Source: Planctomycetota bacterium
GTDB lineage: Bacteria > Planctomycetota > Phycisphaerae > Sedimentisphaerales > Anaerohalosphaeraceae
Direction: 5' to 3'
Assembly: GCA_003644175.1 (NCBI GenBank)
Contig: QNBS01000190.1
Coordinates: forward strand, 1-5,238
Length of the DNA: 5,238 nucleotides
A program made the translations under genes and the position numbers. Under the pieces are notes generated by a model that was not told the DNA's origin, searched no databases, and saw nothing but the letters and a program-made list of their open reading frames with translations. Shown here one piece after another: positions 1 to 4,795 of this stretch. Position 1 is the first letter of the stretch. Every line of letters starts with the position of its first letter.

Positions 1-1
1 G

Positions 2-253
2 GTCAACACCCAAAAAACGCCCGAGGCAATCGCGCAGGAAAAGAATCTCATCCAGAAAAGCGACGCCGGCGAGATCGAGGCCCTGGTGGATGAAGTCATC
101 GCCGCCAATCCGAAAGCCGTCGCCGACGCTGCTTCCGGGGGCAAAAAGAGCAAAAAGGCCATCGGATTCCTCATGGGCCAGGTCATGCAGAAAAGCAGGG
201 GACAGGCCAATCCCAAGGTAGTTTCGGCGATTCTCAACAAGAAACTCGGCTGA
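2..253 (+). CDS. gatB: Aspartyl/glutamyl-tRNA amidotransferase subunit B, C-terminal end (partial)
   Basis: This is the last 83 codons of a gene that begins before the window; the reading frame is open from base 2 to a TGA at 251-253. The encoded residues match the C-terminal YqeY/GatB tail domain: an acidic helix (EIEALVDEVIAANPKAV), a Lys-rich turn (GGKKSKKAIGFLMGQVM), then QANPKVVSAILNKKL at the very end. In the GatCAB complex, GatB carries the kinase/transamidase activity that converts mischarged Glu-tRNA(Gln) or Asp-tRNA(Asn) to the amide form in the cytoplasm, and this tail domain contacts the tRNA. The catalytic cradle lies outside the window. The domain identity is read from the sequence; the function is family knowledge. 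I see no strong terminator after the stop, only a weak GGCAAT/ATTGCC pairing (256-261 with 282-287) that overlaps the next promoter. Confidence 0.93.
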   Translation, partial: VNTQKTPEAIAQEKNLIQKSDAGEIEALVDEVIAANPKAVADAASGGKKSKKAIGFLMGQVMQKSRGQANPKVVSAILNKKLG

Positions 254-282
254 CCGGCAATGTTCCCAGCCTGAAAAAGGTA

Positions 283-311
283 TTGCCACCCCGCCGCATT
301 TAGGGTATTAT
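283..311 (+). promoter_or_regulatory. Probable sigma70-type promoter for the first reductase gene
   Basis: A TTGCCA -35 box (283-288) and a TATTAT -10 box (306-311) are separated by 17 nt, the optimal spacing. The start point would be near 318, giving a leader of about 87 nt before the ATG at 405. The leader holds a small inverted repeat, CCGGT (320-324) with ACCGG (333-337). It lies just after the gatB stop, so the reductase gene probably has its own promoter. This is pattern recognition only. Confidence 0.5.
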
Positions 312-404
312 ATAGGAGCCCGGTTCATACGGACCGGCTGTGTGGGACCGGGGCGTGATTGGGGGAAATCGACAAATCGGTCTTGGATGGAAAGGATATC
401 GCAA

Positions 405-1451
405 ATGAAAGACAGTGAACTTTCTCGAAGGGCATTTCTGCAGAAAAGCTCTATCGTAGCGGCGGGAACCGTTGTCGGCGCCATAAGTGCCAAATCCGTA
501 GCCGCCAAACAGTCCAGCACATCGAAGATTCTTTGCTACAACCCCGACATGGAGTACCGCCGTCTGGGCAAGACCAACCTGATGGTCTCGGCGGTGTGTT
601 TGGGCGGGCACTGGAAGCGCGTCAATGTAATGGAGCAGGATTTCGATCAGAATCGCAAAGAAGTTGTGGACCGGTGCATGGAAGTGGGCATCAACTACAT
701 CGACGCGTGCTGTCGCAAAGAGGTCCTGGCTTACAGCCGGGCGCTGAAGGGACGTCGCGACAAGATGTATATGGCTCTGTCCTATTGCGGCAAGGAGACC
801 CGCAACCCCGAATACCGCACGGCGAAGAAACTCCTGGAGTGCTTCGACGCCCTGATGAAGGAAAGCGGGCAGGACTACACAGACATCTGGCGGATCACAT
901 GCTTTGAGCCGGGCGGCAAGCACACTTTCAATACCTCGTGCGAATTAGTGGCGGCGCTGGAAAAGGCGAAGAAACAGGGCAAGGCCCGGCACATCGGTAT
1001 TTCATCCCACGACCGACGATGGCATAAGATGATGATCGAGCAGTTCCCGCAGTTGGAGGTGATCCTGTTTCCGTATACGTCAATGAGCAAGGTCGCTCCC
1101 AGGGAGAGCCTCTTCGATGCGATCAAGAAATGCGACGTGGGCGTCTTCGGCATCAAGCCGTTCGCCGGCAATTCGCTGTTTAAGGGCGACAGCTCTCCGG
1201 GGAGCCCTCACGCCGAAGAAGATGATCGCAAGGCGAGGCTGGCAATAAGATACATCCTGTGCAACCGGGCGATAACCGCACCCATACCCGGACTGATCAG
1301 CAGGCATCAGGTGGATAATATGGCTAAGGCCGTCAAGGAAAGACGCGAGCTTGACGTCGCCGAAAAAGCCGAACTGGAGGAGGCCTCGCAGAAGATGTGG
1401 GCGAATCTCCCGGCCAATTATCAGTGGCTCAAGGACTGGCAATACGTGTAA
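405..1451 (+). CDS. Tat-exported aldo/keto-reductase-like protein, paralog 1 (tetrad-degenerate)
   Basis: A 348-residue protein. I chose the ATG at 405 because AAAGGA (391-396) sits 8 nt upstream and because the protein then opens with a compact Tat signal: SRRAFL at residues 7-12, a hydrophobic stretch at about 16-29, and a likely cleavage site after VAA (32-34). The same frame extends upstream to a GTG at 342, but that start lacks a convincing ribosome binding site and would bury the twin-arginine motif. From about residue 48 the protein follows the aldo/keto reductase TIM barrel: MEYRRLGKTNLMVSAVCLGG, GINYIDAC, ALKGRRDKMY, the IGISSHD strand, GIKPFAG, and AIRYILCNRAITAPIPGL with QVDNMAKAV near the C-terminus. 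Aligned by eye, only the tetrad Asp (D100) survives. The segment that should hold the catalytic Tyr is about 4 residues short, the Lys position is S126 and the His position is T165. It has 11 cysteines but no ferredoxin-type CxxCxxC cluster. Substrate and cofactor are unknown. It is paralogous to the gene at 1724-2824. Confidence 0.88.
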   Translation: MKDSELSRRAFLQKSSIVAAGTVVGAISAKSVAAKQSSTSKILCYNPDMEYRRLGKTNLMVSAVCLGGHWKRVNVMEQDFDQNRKEVVDRCMEVGINYIDACCRKEVLAYSRALKGRRDKMYMALSYCGKETRNPEYRTAKKLLECFDALMKESGQDYTDIWRITCFEPGGKHTFNTSCELVAALEKAKKQGKARHIGISSHDRRWHKMMIEQFPQLEVILFPYTSMSKVAPRESLFDAIKKCDVGVFGIKPFAGNSLFKGDSSPGSPHAEEDDRKARLAIRYILCNRAITAPIPGLISRHQVDNMAKAVKERRELDVAEKAELEEASQKMWANLPANYQWLKDWQYV

Positions 1452-1474
1452 GGAACTCCAACAAAACTCGATTT

Positions 1475-1527
1475 GTCATTTCGAGCGAAGTCGAGAAATC
1501 TGTTAAAACAGTTCCGCGAAGCGGTTC
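1475..1527. repeat. Dispersed intergenic repeat with hairpins
   Basis: The stretch CATTTCGAGCGAAGTCGAGA and its flanks (1475-1500) resemble, from memory, a short repeat scattered in intergenic regions of many bacterial genomes. It has imperfect dyad symmetry (TTTCGA against TCGAGAAA). It is followed by a second small hairpin, CCGC-GAA-GCGG (1514-1524). A 79-codon open frame runs across it, but nothing about it looks like a protein. Copy number elsewhere cannot be seen here. Confidence 0.55.
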
Positions 1528-1614
1528 CTTGTGCTCGATTTGGGTTTAGGCAACACTTTGGCCATGTGTGGAAAAAACGAAAAGGTGCCTTCGGCGGAGG
1601 CTATTTTATTCTGG

Positions 1615-1634
1615 ATTCCCGCTTTCGCGGGAAT
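1615..1634. repeat. Perfect-stem palindromic repeat (REP-like)
   Basis: ATTCCCGC (1615-1622) and GCGGGAAT (1627-1634) form an 8-bp perfect stem around a TTTC loop. With its flanks CTGG and GACAAGCG it resembles the widespread intergenic repeat often seen as 'ATTCCCGC...GCGGGAATGAC' in proteobacteria, chloroflexi and planctomycetes (from memory). A further weak hairpin just before it, GCCT (1587-1590) with AGGC (1598-1601), is followed by a T-rich run (1602-1610) and could give some transcription termination after the first reductase gene. Confidence 0.6.
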
Positions 1635-1684
1635 GACAAGCGAATCTCACACTCGGCTGAAGTATTGCGATTTTTGTTAGAGTT

Positions 1685-1704
1685 GGAACTTTTGCAAGAG
1701 TTTC
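1685..1704 (+). promoter_or_regulatory. Hairpin/operator copy A upstream of the second reductase
   Basis: AACTTTTGCAAGAGTT (1687-1702) is a near-perfect palindrome ending 21 nt before the GTG at 1724. As RNA it can form a 6-bp stem with a UGCA loop, extendable to 8 bp by G1686-U1703 and G1685-C1704. A run of six T follows (1705-1710), so it has a terminator-like or attenuator-like shape directly in front of the ribosome binding site AGGAG (1712-1716). A close copy lies before the cytochrome gene (2856-2871), and none occurs at the same distance before the first reductase gene. Confidence 0.45.
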
Positions 1705-1723
1705 TTTTTTAAGGAGAAAAGTT

Positions 1724-2824
1724 GTGAGTGCAGACGGGATATCACGGCGAAAGTTTGTGCGCGACAGCACGATTGTGACGGCAGGTCTTGCCGCGGGCCT
1801 CGGCGCAGTGGGAAAGACCCTTGCCCAAGACAGCGCCGCGGTTAAGCGGACGCGAAGCTATAACCCTGATATGGAGTACCGCCGGCTGGGCAAGACCGAC
1901 CTGTGGGTGTCGGCGGTCTGTATGGGCGGGCACTGGAAGCGGATCGACAAGATGGTGCCCGGTGTCTTCAAAGGCGGCGGCTGGCTAAGCGCCGACCTGA
2001 ACAGCGACGGCTTCAGAAAGAACCGCCGCGAGGTCATCGGCCGCTGCCTCGACGTCGGGATCAACCTGATCGACGCCTGCACCCGTGAAGAAGTGATGGC
2101 CTACAGCGAAGCGCTTCGCGGCAAACGCGACAAGATGTTCTTTGCCTTCTCGTGGTACCAGGAAGAAATGCGCAACGCAAAATTCCGCACGGCAAAGGCC
2201 CTGCTCCAGACGCTCGACAAGGGCATGAAGCAGGCAAAGCTGGAATACATCGACCTGTGGCGCATTGTTATGCTCGAACGAAGCAGCCGGCACACCGCAG
2301 GCGAAGTCGAAGAGATGATTAAGGCGCTGGATACCGCCAGAAAGCAGGGCAAGGTCCGTTTCACCGGCTGCTCCTCCCACGACCGGCCGCACATCAAGAA
2401 GATGATGGAGACCTACCCGGATGTCATGCAGGTTGTTGTTACGCCGTACACCGCATCCAGCAAGGAACTGCCCAAAGACAGTATCTTCGAGGCCGCGAGA
2501 AAACACGATGTCGGCCTGCTCGGTATAAAGCCGTTTGCAAGCGCTTCCCTGTTCAAGGGCGACAGTTCACCGGACAGCCCCCACGCCGAAGAGGACAACA
2601 AACGAGCCAGGATGGCGGTTCGCTATATCCTCTGCAATCCGGCGATGACCGCTCCCATTCCGGGGCTGATCAACGCCCAACAGGTTGACAACATGGCTAA
2701 AGCCGTCCGGGAGCGACGCAAGCTCGACAGGACCGAGGCGAAGCAACTGGAAGCGGCGATGGACGAGGCATGGGCGAAGCTGCCTGCCGATTACGAGTGG
2801 CTCAAGGACTGGAAGTACGTCTAA
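1724..2824 (+). CDS. Tat-exported aldo/keto-reductase-like protein, paralog 2 (tetrad-degenerate)
   Basis: A 366-residue protein starting at GTG 1724, with AGGAG (1712-1716) 7 nt upstream. Residues 7-12 are SRRKFV, a clear twin-arginine motif. A hydrophobic stretch follows (about 16-30), with likely cleavage after TLA (32-34), so the folded protein should be exported. The mature part is an aldo/keto reductase barrel clearly homologous to the upstream protein: MEYRRLGKTDLWVSAVCMGGHWKR, GINLIDAC, ALRGKRDKMF, GIKPFAS, LFKGDSSP, PHAEED, AVRYILCNPAMTAPIPGL, and a C-terminal EWLKDWKYV. As in the first paralog, the tetrad Asp is present (D117), the Tyr-bearing loop is shortened, the Lys position is S143 and the His position is V182. 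Relative to paralog 1 it carries an extra stretch of about 16 residues between GHWKR and NRREV (within about 74-99), rich in glycine. Normal reductase activity is therefore doubtful. An altered catalytic site or a binding role is possible. Confidence 0.88.
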   Translation: MSADGISRRKFVRDSTIVTAGLAAGLGAVGKTLAQDSAAVKRTRSYNPDMEYRRLGKTDLWVSAVCMGGHWKRIDKMVPGVFKGGGWLSADLNSDGFRKNRREVIGRCLDVGINLIDACTREEVMAYSEALRGKRDKMFFAFSWYQEEMRNAKFRTAKALLQTLDKGMKQAKLEYIDLWRIVMLERSSRHTAGEVEEMIKALDTARKQGKVRFTGCSSHDRPHIKKMMETYPDVMQVVVTPYTASSKELPKDSIFEAARKHDVGLLGIKPFASASLFKGDSSPDSPHAEEDNKRARMAVRYILCNPAMTAPIPGLINAQQVDNMAKAVRERRKLDRTEAKQLEAAMDEAWAKLPADYEWLKDWKYV

Positions 2825-2855
2825 CGGGCACATCTGCATGTATATGTCTTGTTAT

Positions 2856-2871
2856 GACTTTTGCAAAAGTC
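2856..2871 (+). promoter_or_regulatory. Hairpin/operator copy B upstream of the cytochrome
   Basis: GACTTTTGCAAAAGTC is a perfect 16-bp palindrome ending 20 nt before the GTG at 2892. As RNA it forms a 6-bp stem with a UGCA loop. It matches copy A (1687-1702) at 13 of 16 positions, and the three differences keep pairing: the outermost A-U becomes G-C, and an inner U-G becomes U-A. It could be a protein-binding operator or a leader RNA element. The sequence alone does not decide which. Confidence 0.45.
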
Positions 2872-2891
2872 CTGTTTAGAGCGAGGTTCAA

Positions 2892-3449
2892 GTGAAAAAC
2901 TTCAGGTATCTGTTTTCTTTGCTGATTGTTTTGATGTTTGTCGCCACCGCCTGTCAGCCCTGGGCACGCAGGAAAAAGGCCGAAAAAGACGAACCGCTGC
3001 TGCTGGATGAACCTTTGCTGCTGCTGGACGACGCCGGCCAAACAGTCGTCGGCGGCGCCGACAACAGCCGCTGTCATGTCTGCCACCTGAATTTTGCAAC
3101 AGAAAAGCTGGCGGTGACCCATGCCCGCGCCAACGTCAGTTGTGAAAACTGCCACGGCGAATCCGACGCCCACTGCGGCGACGAGGACAATATCACGCCG
3201 CCGGAAATCATGTACCCGCCGGACAAGATCAATGCGGCATGTCTCAAATGCCACGGCAGCCGAATGAAAATGACGACGAAACACAAGGCTGTACTGGCGG
3301 GGACACTCAACAAAACCTGCACCGGCTGCCACGGCGAGCATCGCATGAACCACCGCACACGCAGGTGGAACAAGGAAACCGGCGAACTAATTTCCGACGA
3401 CAAGGTGCGCATGCTAACCGACGACATGATCAAGGAAGAAAAGAAATAA
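2892..3449 (+). CDS. Tetraheme c-type cytochrome lipoprotein
   Basis: A 185-residue protein starting at GTG 2892, with GAGG (2883-2886) 5 nt upstream. Residues 1-20 form a lipoprotein signal peptide (basic start, LFSLLIVLMFV core) ending in the lipobox ATA-C21, so the mature protein should be lipid-anchored outside the cytoplasmic membrane. A linker with a doubled DEPLLL (33-47) follows. Then come four heme-binding CXXCH motifs at C61, C84, C117 and C143. The motifs fall into two similar modules (CXXCH, a lone His, CXXCH), with H77 and H131 as candidate distal ligands; H150 and H154 could ligate the rest. This resembles the paired-CXXCH multiheme cytochromes used for electron transfer. I cannot assign it to NrfH, NapC or cytochrome c3. 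It lies 67 bp after the second reductase gene on the same strand, probably co-transcribed, so it may accept or donate electrons for that protein (inference). The C-terminus is charged and heme-free. Confidence 0.88.
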   Translation: MKNFRYLFSLLIVLMFVATACQPWARRKKAEKDEPLLLDEPLLLLDDAGQTVVGGADNSRCHVCHLNFATEKLAVTHARANVSCENCHGESDAHCGDEDNITPPEIMYPPDKINAACLKCHGSRMKMTTKHKAVLAGTLNKTCTGCHGEHRMNHRTRRWNKETGELISDDKVRMLTDDMIKEEKK

Positions 3450-3465
3450 GGATTAAGGCATCGGT

Positions 3466-3496
3466 CGGCAAGCCGTAGGGTGGGGCTTGCCCCACC
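3466..3496. repeat. Palindromic repeat at the convergent gene junction
   Basis: GGTGGGGC (3479-3486) and GCCCCACC (3489-3496) form a strong perfect palindrome, preceded by a smaller one, CGGC-AA-GCCG (3466-3475). GGCAAGCC (3467-3474) is also the exact reverse complement of GGCTTGCC (3484-3491), so two mutually exclusive folds exist. It lies between the cytochrome stop (3449) and the stop of the opposing membrane-protein gene (3531). It could act as a bidirectional transcription barrier, although no T-run follows on either strand. From memory, 'GTAGGGTGGGGC...' units are common dispersed repeats in environmental bacteria. Confidence 0.6.
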
Positions 3497-3530
3497 GAAA
3501 TTGCTTAATAATCTCGGCCGTGCGGATTAA

Positions 3531-4154
3531 TCAACTTTTCCGGTTTGAAGGCGTTGTATCCGAGCCCCCTTCGTCCCAGGCTAAGGTCAATTCCATCTTT
3601 TTGTGTTCGAGCCACAGTTTTGCGGCAACCGACGCCGTTCCAAAAGGATACCAGAATATAAAGAACACAGTACCCCAGAAGATGTGTGCCGCCAGATCGG
3701 ATACCCTTGAAGGATCATTCAGAAAAAAGGACCGATACAAGAAAAAAGTCTGGTAGGCAAATACCACTATCGCCATAACCGTAACGAATCGATCTGTATT
3801 TTTCCGCTCGCGTATTTGTTTTTCGTCGGAAGTCTTATCGACCATCTCAGCTAAGATCCAATATATTACACGAAGGAAATATATAAGAAACCACAGGAGT
3901 ATATGTATTGAAACCGCCGACCAGCAAGCAGAATGAACCAAATTGACTGTACTTCCGGCCCGTTGGAACGCCGCAAAAGAAGCCGAAAAAAGGACAATAT
4001 AAATTGCTCCGCCGATTATTTTTCCCCGCAGGATGGAACGTTCAATCTTTTTGAAAAGTTTTTCATTGTGACGGGATTGCTCATCGGCAGGTACACGGTC
4101 CTGAGAGAGCAGTTTTCCGGCAAATTCCTCAATCTCTTTTGATCCGAACATCAT
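3531..4154 (-). CDS. Four-helix membrane protein, candidate anti-sigma/sensor partner of the ECF sigma factor
   Basis: A protein of 207 residues from the ATG at 4154, or 206 from the adjacent ATG at 4151. AAGGAG (4158-4163) is 3 nt from the first and 6 nt from the second, so the second start may be the one used. An N-terminal soluble segment (about 1-45: EIEEFAGKLLSQDRVPADEQ, then a basic helix) precedes four hydrophobic segments at roughly 46-64, 78-104, 122-141 and 154-180. The loop between the second and third is strongly charged (DKTSDEKQIRERKNTDR). The tail is short and polar. No zinc-type anti-sigma motif (HxxxCxxC) is visible and I do not recognise a named family. Its start overlaps the 3' end of the sigma gene by 23-26 nt and its ribosome binding site lies inside that gene, so the two are probably translationally coupled. 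The role as anti-sigma or membrane sensor is inferred from position and topology only. Confidence 0.82.
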   Translation of the reverse strand: MMFGSKEIEEFAGKLLSQDRVPADEQSRHNEKLFKKIERSILRGKIIGGAIYIVLFSASFAAFQRAGSTVNLVHSACWSAVSIHILLWFLIYFLRVIYWILAEMVDKTSDEKQIRERKNTDRFVTVMAIVVFAYQTFFLYRSFFLNDPSRVSDLAAHIFWGTVFFIFWYPFGTASVAAKLWLEHKKMELTLAWDEGGSDTTPSNRKS

Positions 4155-4692
4155 CAGCTCCTTTTAATGTTTCACGGAGTTTGTGTTTTGCATAATACAT
4201 ACGGGATTTCACCGTGCCTTCCGAGGCGCCGATAATTTCGGCTGTTTCTTTGATCGAAAAACCCTCAAGAAAATACAGTGTCAGTACTTCTCGATGAGCC
4301 AGTTTAAGTTTCCCCAGCAGTTCGTGTACGAGTTGGGCCTTTTCTTTATCAACTTCAACAGTGATATTATTCTCACAGCAGTCGACCGCCTGTTCATCGG
4401 TCATTTGGATGTACTTGTTTTCCTTTCGAAGCAAACTCACGGCCTTATTGTGGCCGATCCGATACAGCCATGCCGGAAATTTTCGGGGATCTTTCAACTT
4501 GCGAATATTCTGGAACACAGCCAGCCATGTCTCCTGCAAAACATCCCAAACGGCGTTTTCATTTTCGATAATCCGTCGAAGGTAATAATAAAGTTTTTCA
4601 TGCCAGCGGTTCACAAGCTCCCGGAAGGCGGCCTCATCACGCCTCTGGCATCTCAGAACCAAAATTGCATTTGATAGTTTGTCTTTTTCCAT
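4129..4692 (-). CDS. RNA polymerase ECF-type sigma factor
   Basis: A 187-residue protein starting at the ATG at 4692, with a modest AGGA (4697-4700) 4 nt upstream. Residues about 20-91 form sigma region 2: AAFRELVNRWHEKLYYYLRR, then the core-binding and -10 recognition part with DVLQETWLAVF and FPAWLYRIGHNKAVSLLRK. A linker (about 92-118, containing CC at 105-106) leads to region 4 at about 119-175, with REVLTLYFLEGFSIKETAEI and the helix-turn-helix GASEGTVKSRMYYAKHKLRE that would read the -35 element. The length is normal for the group. It should direct RNA polymerase to a small regulon in response to a signal relayed by its partner, most likely the overlapping downstream membrane protein. 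Target genes are not known. The sigma gene and its partner look more AT-rich than the flanking genes. Confidence 0.94.
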   Translation of the reverse strand: MEKDKLSNAILVLRCQRRDEAAFRELVNRWHEKLYYYLRRIIENENAVWDVLQETWLAVFQNIRKLKDPRKFPAWLYRIGHNKAVSLLRKENKYIQMTDEQAVDCCENNITVEVDKEKAQLVHELLGKLKLAHREVLTLYFLEGFSIKETAEIIGASEGTVKSRMYYAKHKLRETLKGADDVRIKRD

Positions 4693-4721
4693 ATGATCCT
4701 GCGCATCAAAACAGTTTTCAT

Positions 4722-4752
4722 ATTATAGTCGCTTTTGGGATGCTAAAGGTTC
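4722..4752 (-). promoter_or_regulatory. Possible promoter of the sigma factor gene, perhaps ECF-type and autoregulated
   Basis: Read on the minus strand, GAACCT (4752-4747) is followed after about 16-17 nt by GACTATAAT (4730-4722). The perfect TATAAT (4727-4722) fits a sigma70 -10, but no good -35 lies 17 nt before it. GAACCT plus ACTAT at this spacing instead resembles ECF promoters, which typically carry a GAAC -35 core, so the sigma factor might activate its own gene. The -10 lies about 30 nt before the ATG. This is a motif reading without statistics. Confidence 0.35.
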
Positions 4753-4795
4753 AAGAAATGTAGCTGAAAATAAAAATGTGACCTGAGGACCGGCA

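Noticed and set aside
256..287. Intrinsic terminator for gatB
   Set aside because: The only pairing (GGCAAT with ATTGCC) has a loop of about 20 nt and no T-run, and it overlaps the promoter-like -35 box.
300..923. Long minus-strand open frame (207 codons) opposite the first reductase gene
   Set aside because: It lies antisense to a clearly homologous coding region, its translation has no recognisable family features, and a GC-rich gene readily produces such antisense frames.
1475..1634. CRISPR array or insertion sequence in the repeat-bearing gap
   Set aside because: The repeats differ from each other, there is no regular repeat-spacer pattern, and there is no transposase or terminal inverted repeat pair.
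1473..1712. A 79-codon plus-strand open frame between the two reductase genes
   Set aside because: It reads straight through dispersed repeat hairpins; its first residues (MSFRAKSRN) and its middle (LDSRFRGNDK) are typical translations of such repeats, and no ribosome binding site is evident.
1985..2506. Minus-strand open frame (173 codons) inside the second reductase gene
   Set aside because: It is the antisense shadow of a well-supported coding region and has no family resemblance.
2802..3353. Minus-strand open frame (183 codons) opposite the cytochrome gene
   Set aside because: The plus strand encodes a signal peptide, lipobox and four CXXCH motifs in order, so the antisense frame is a shadow.
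4183..4674. Plus-strand open frame (163 codons) opposite the sigma factor gene
   Set aside because: The minus strand carries both sigma region 2 and region 4 in full. The plus frame has no recognisable features.
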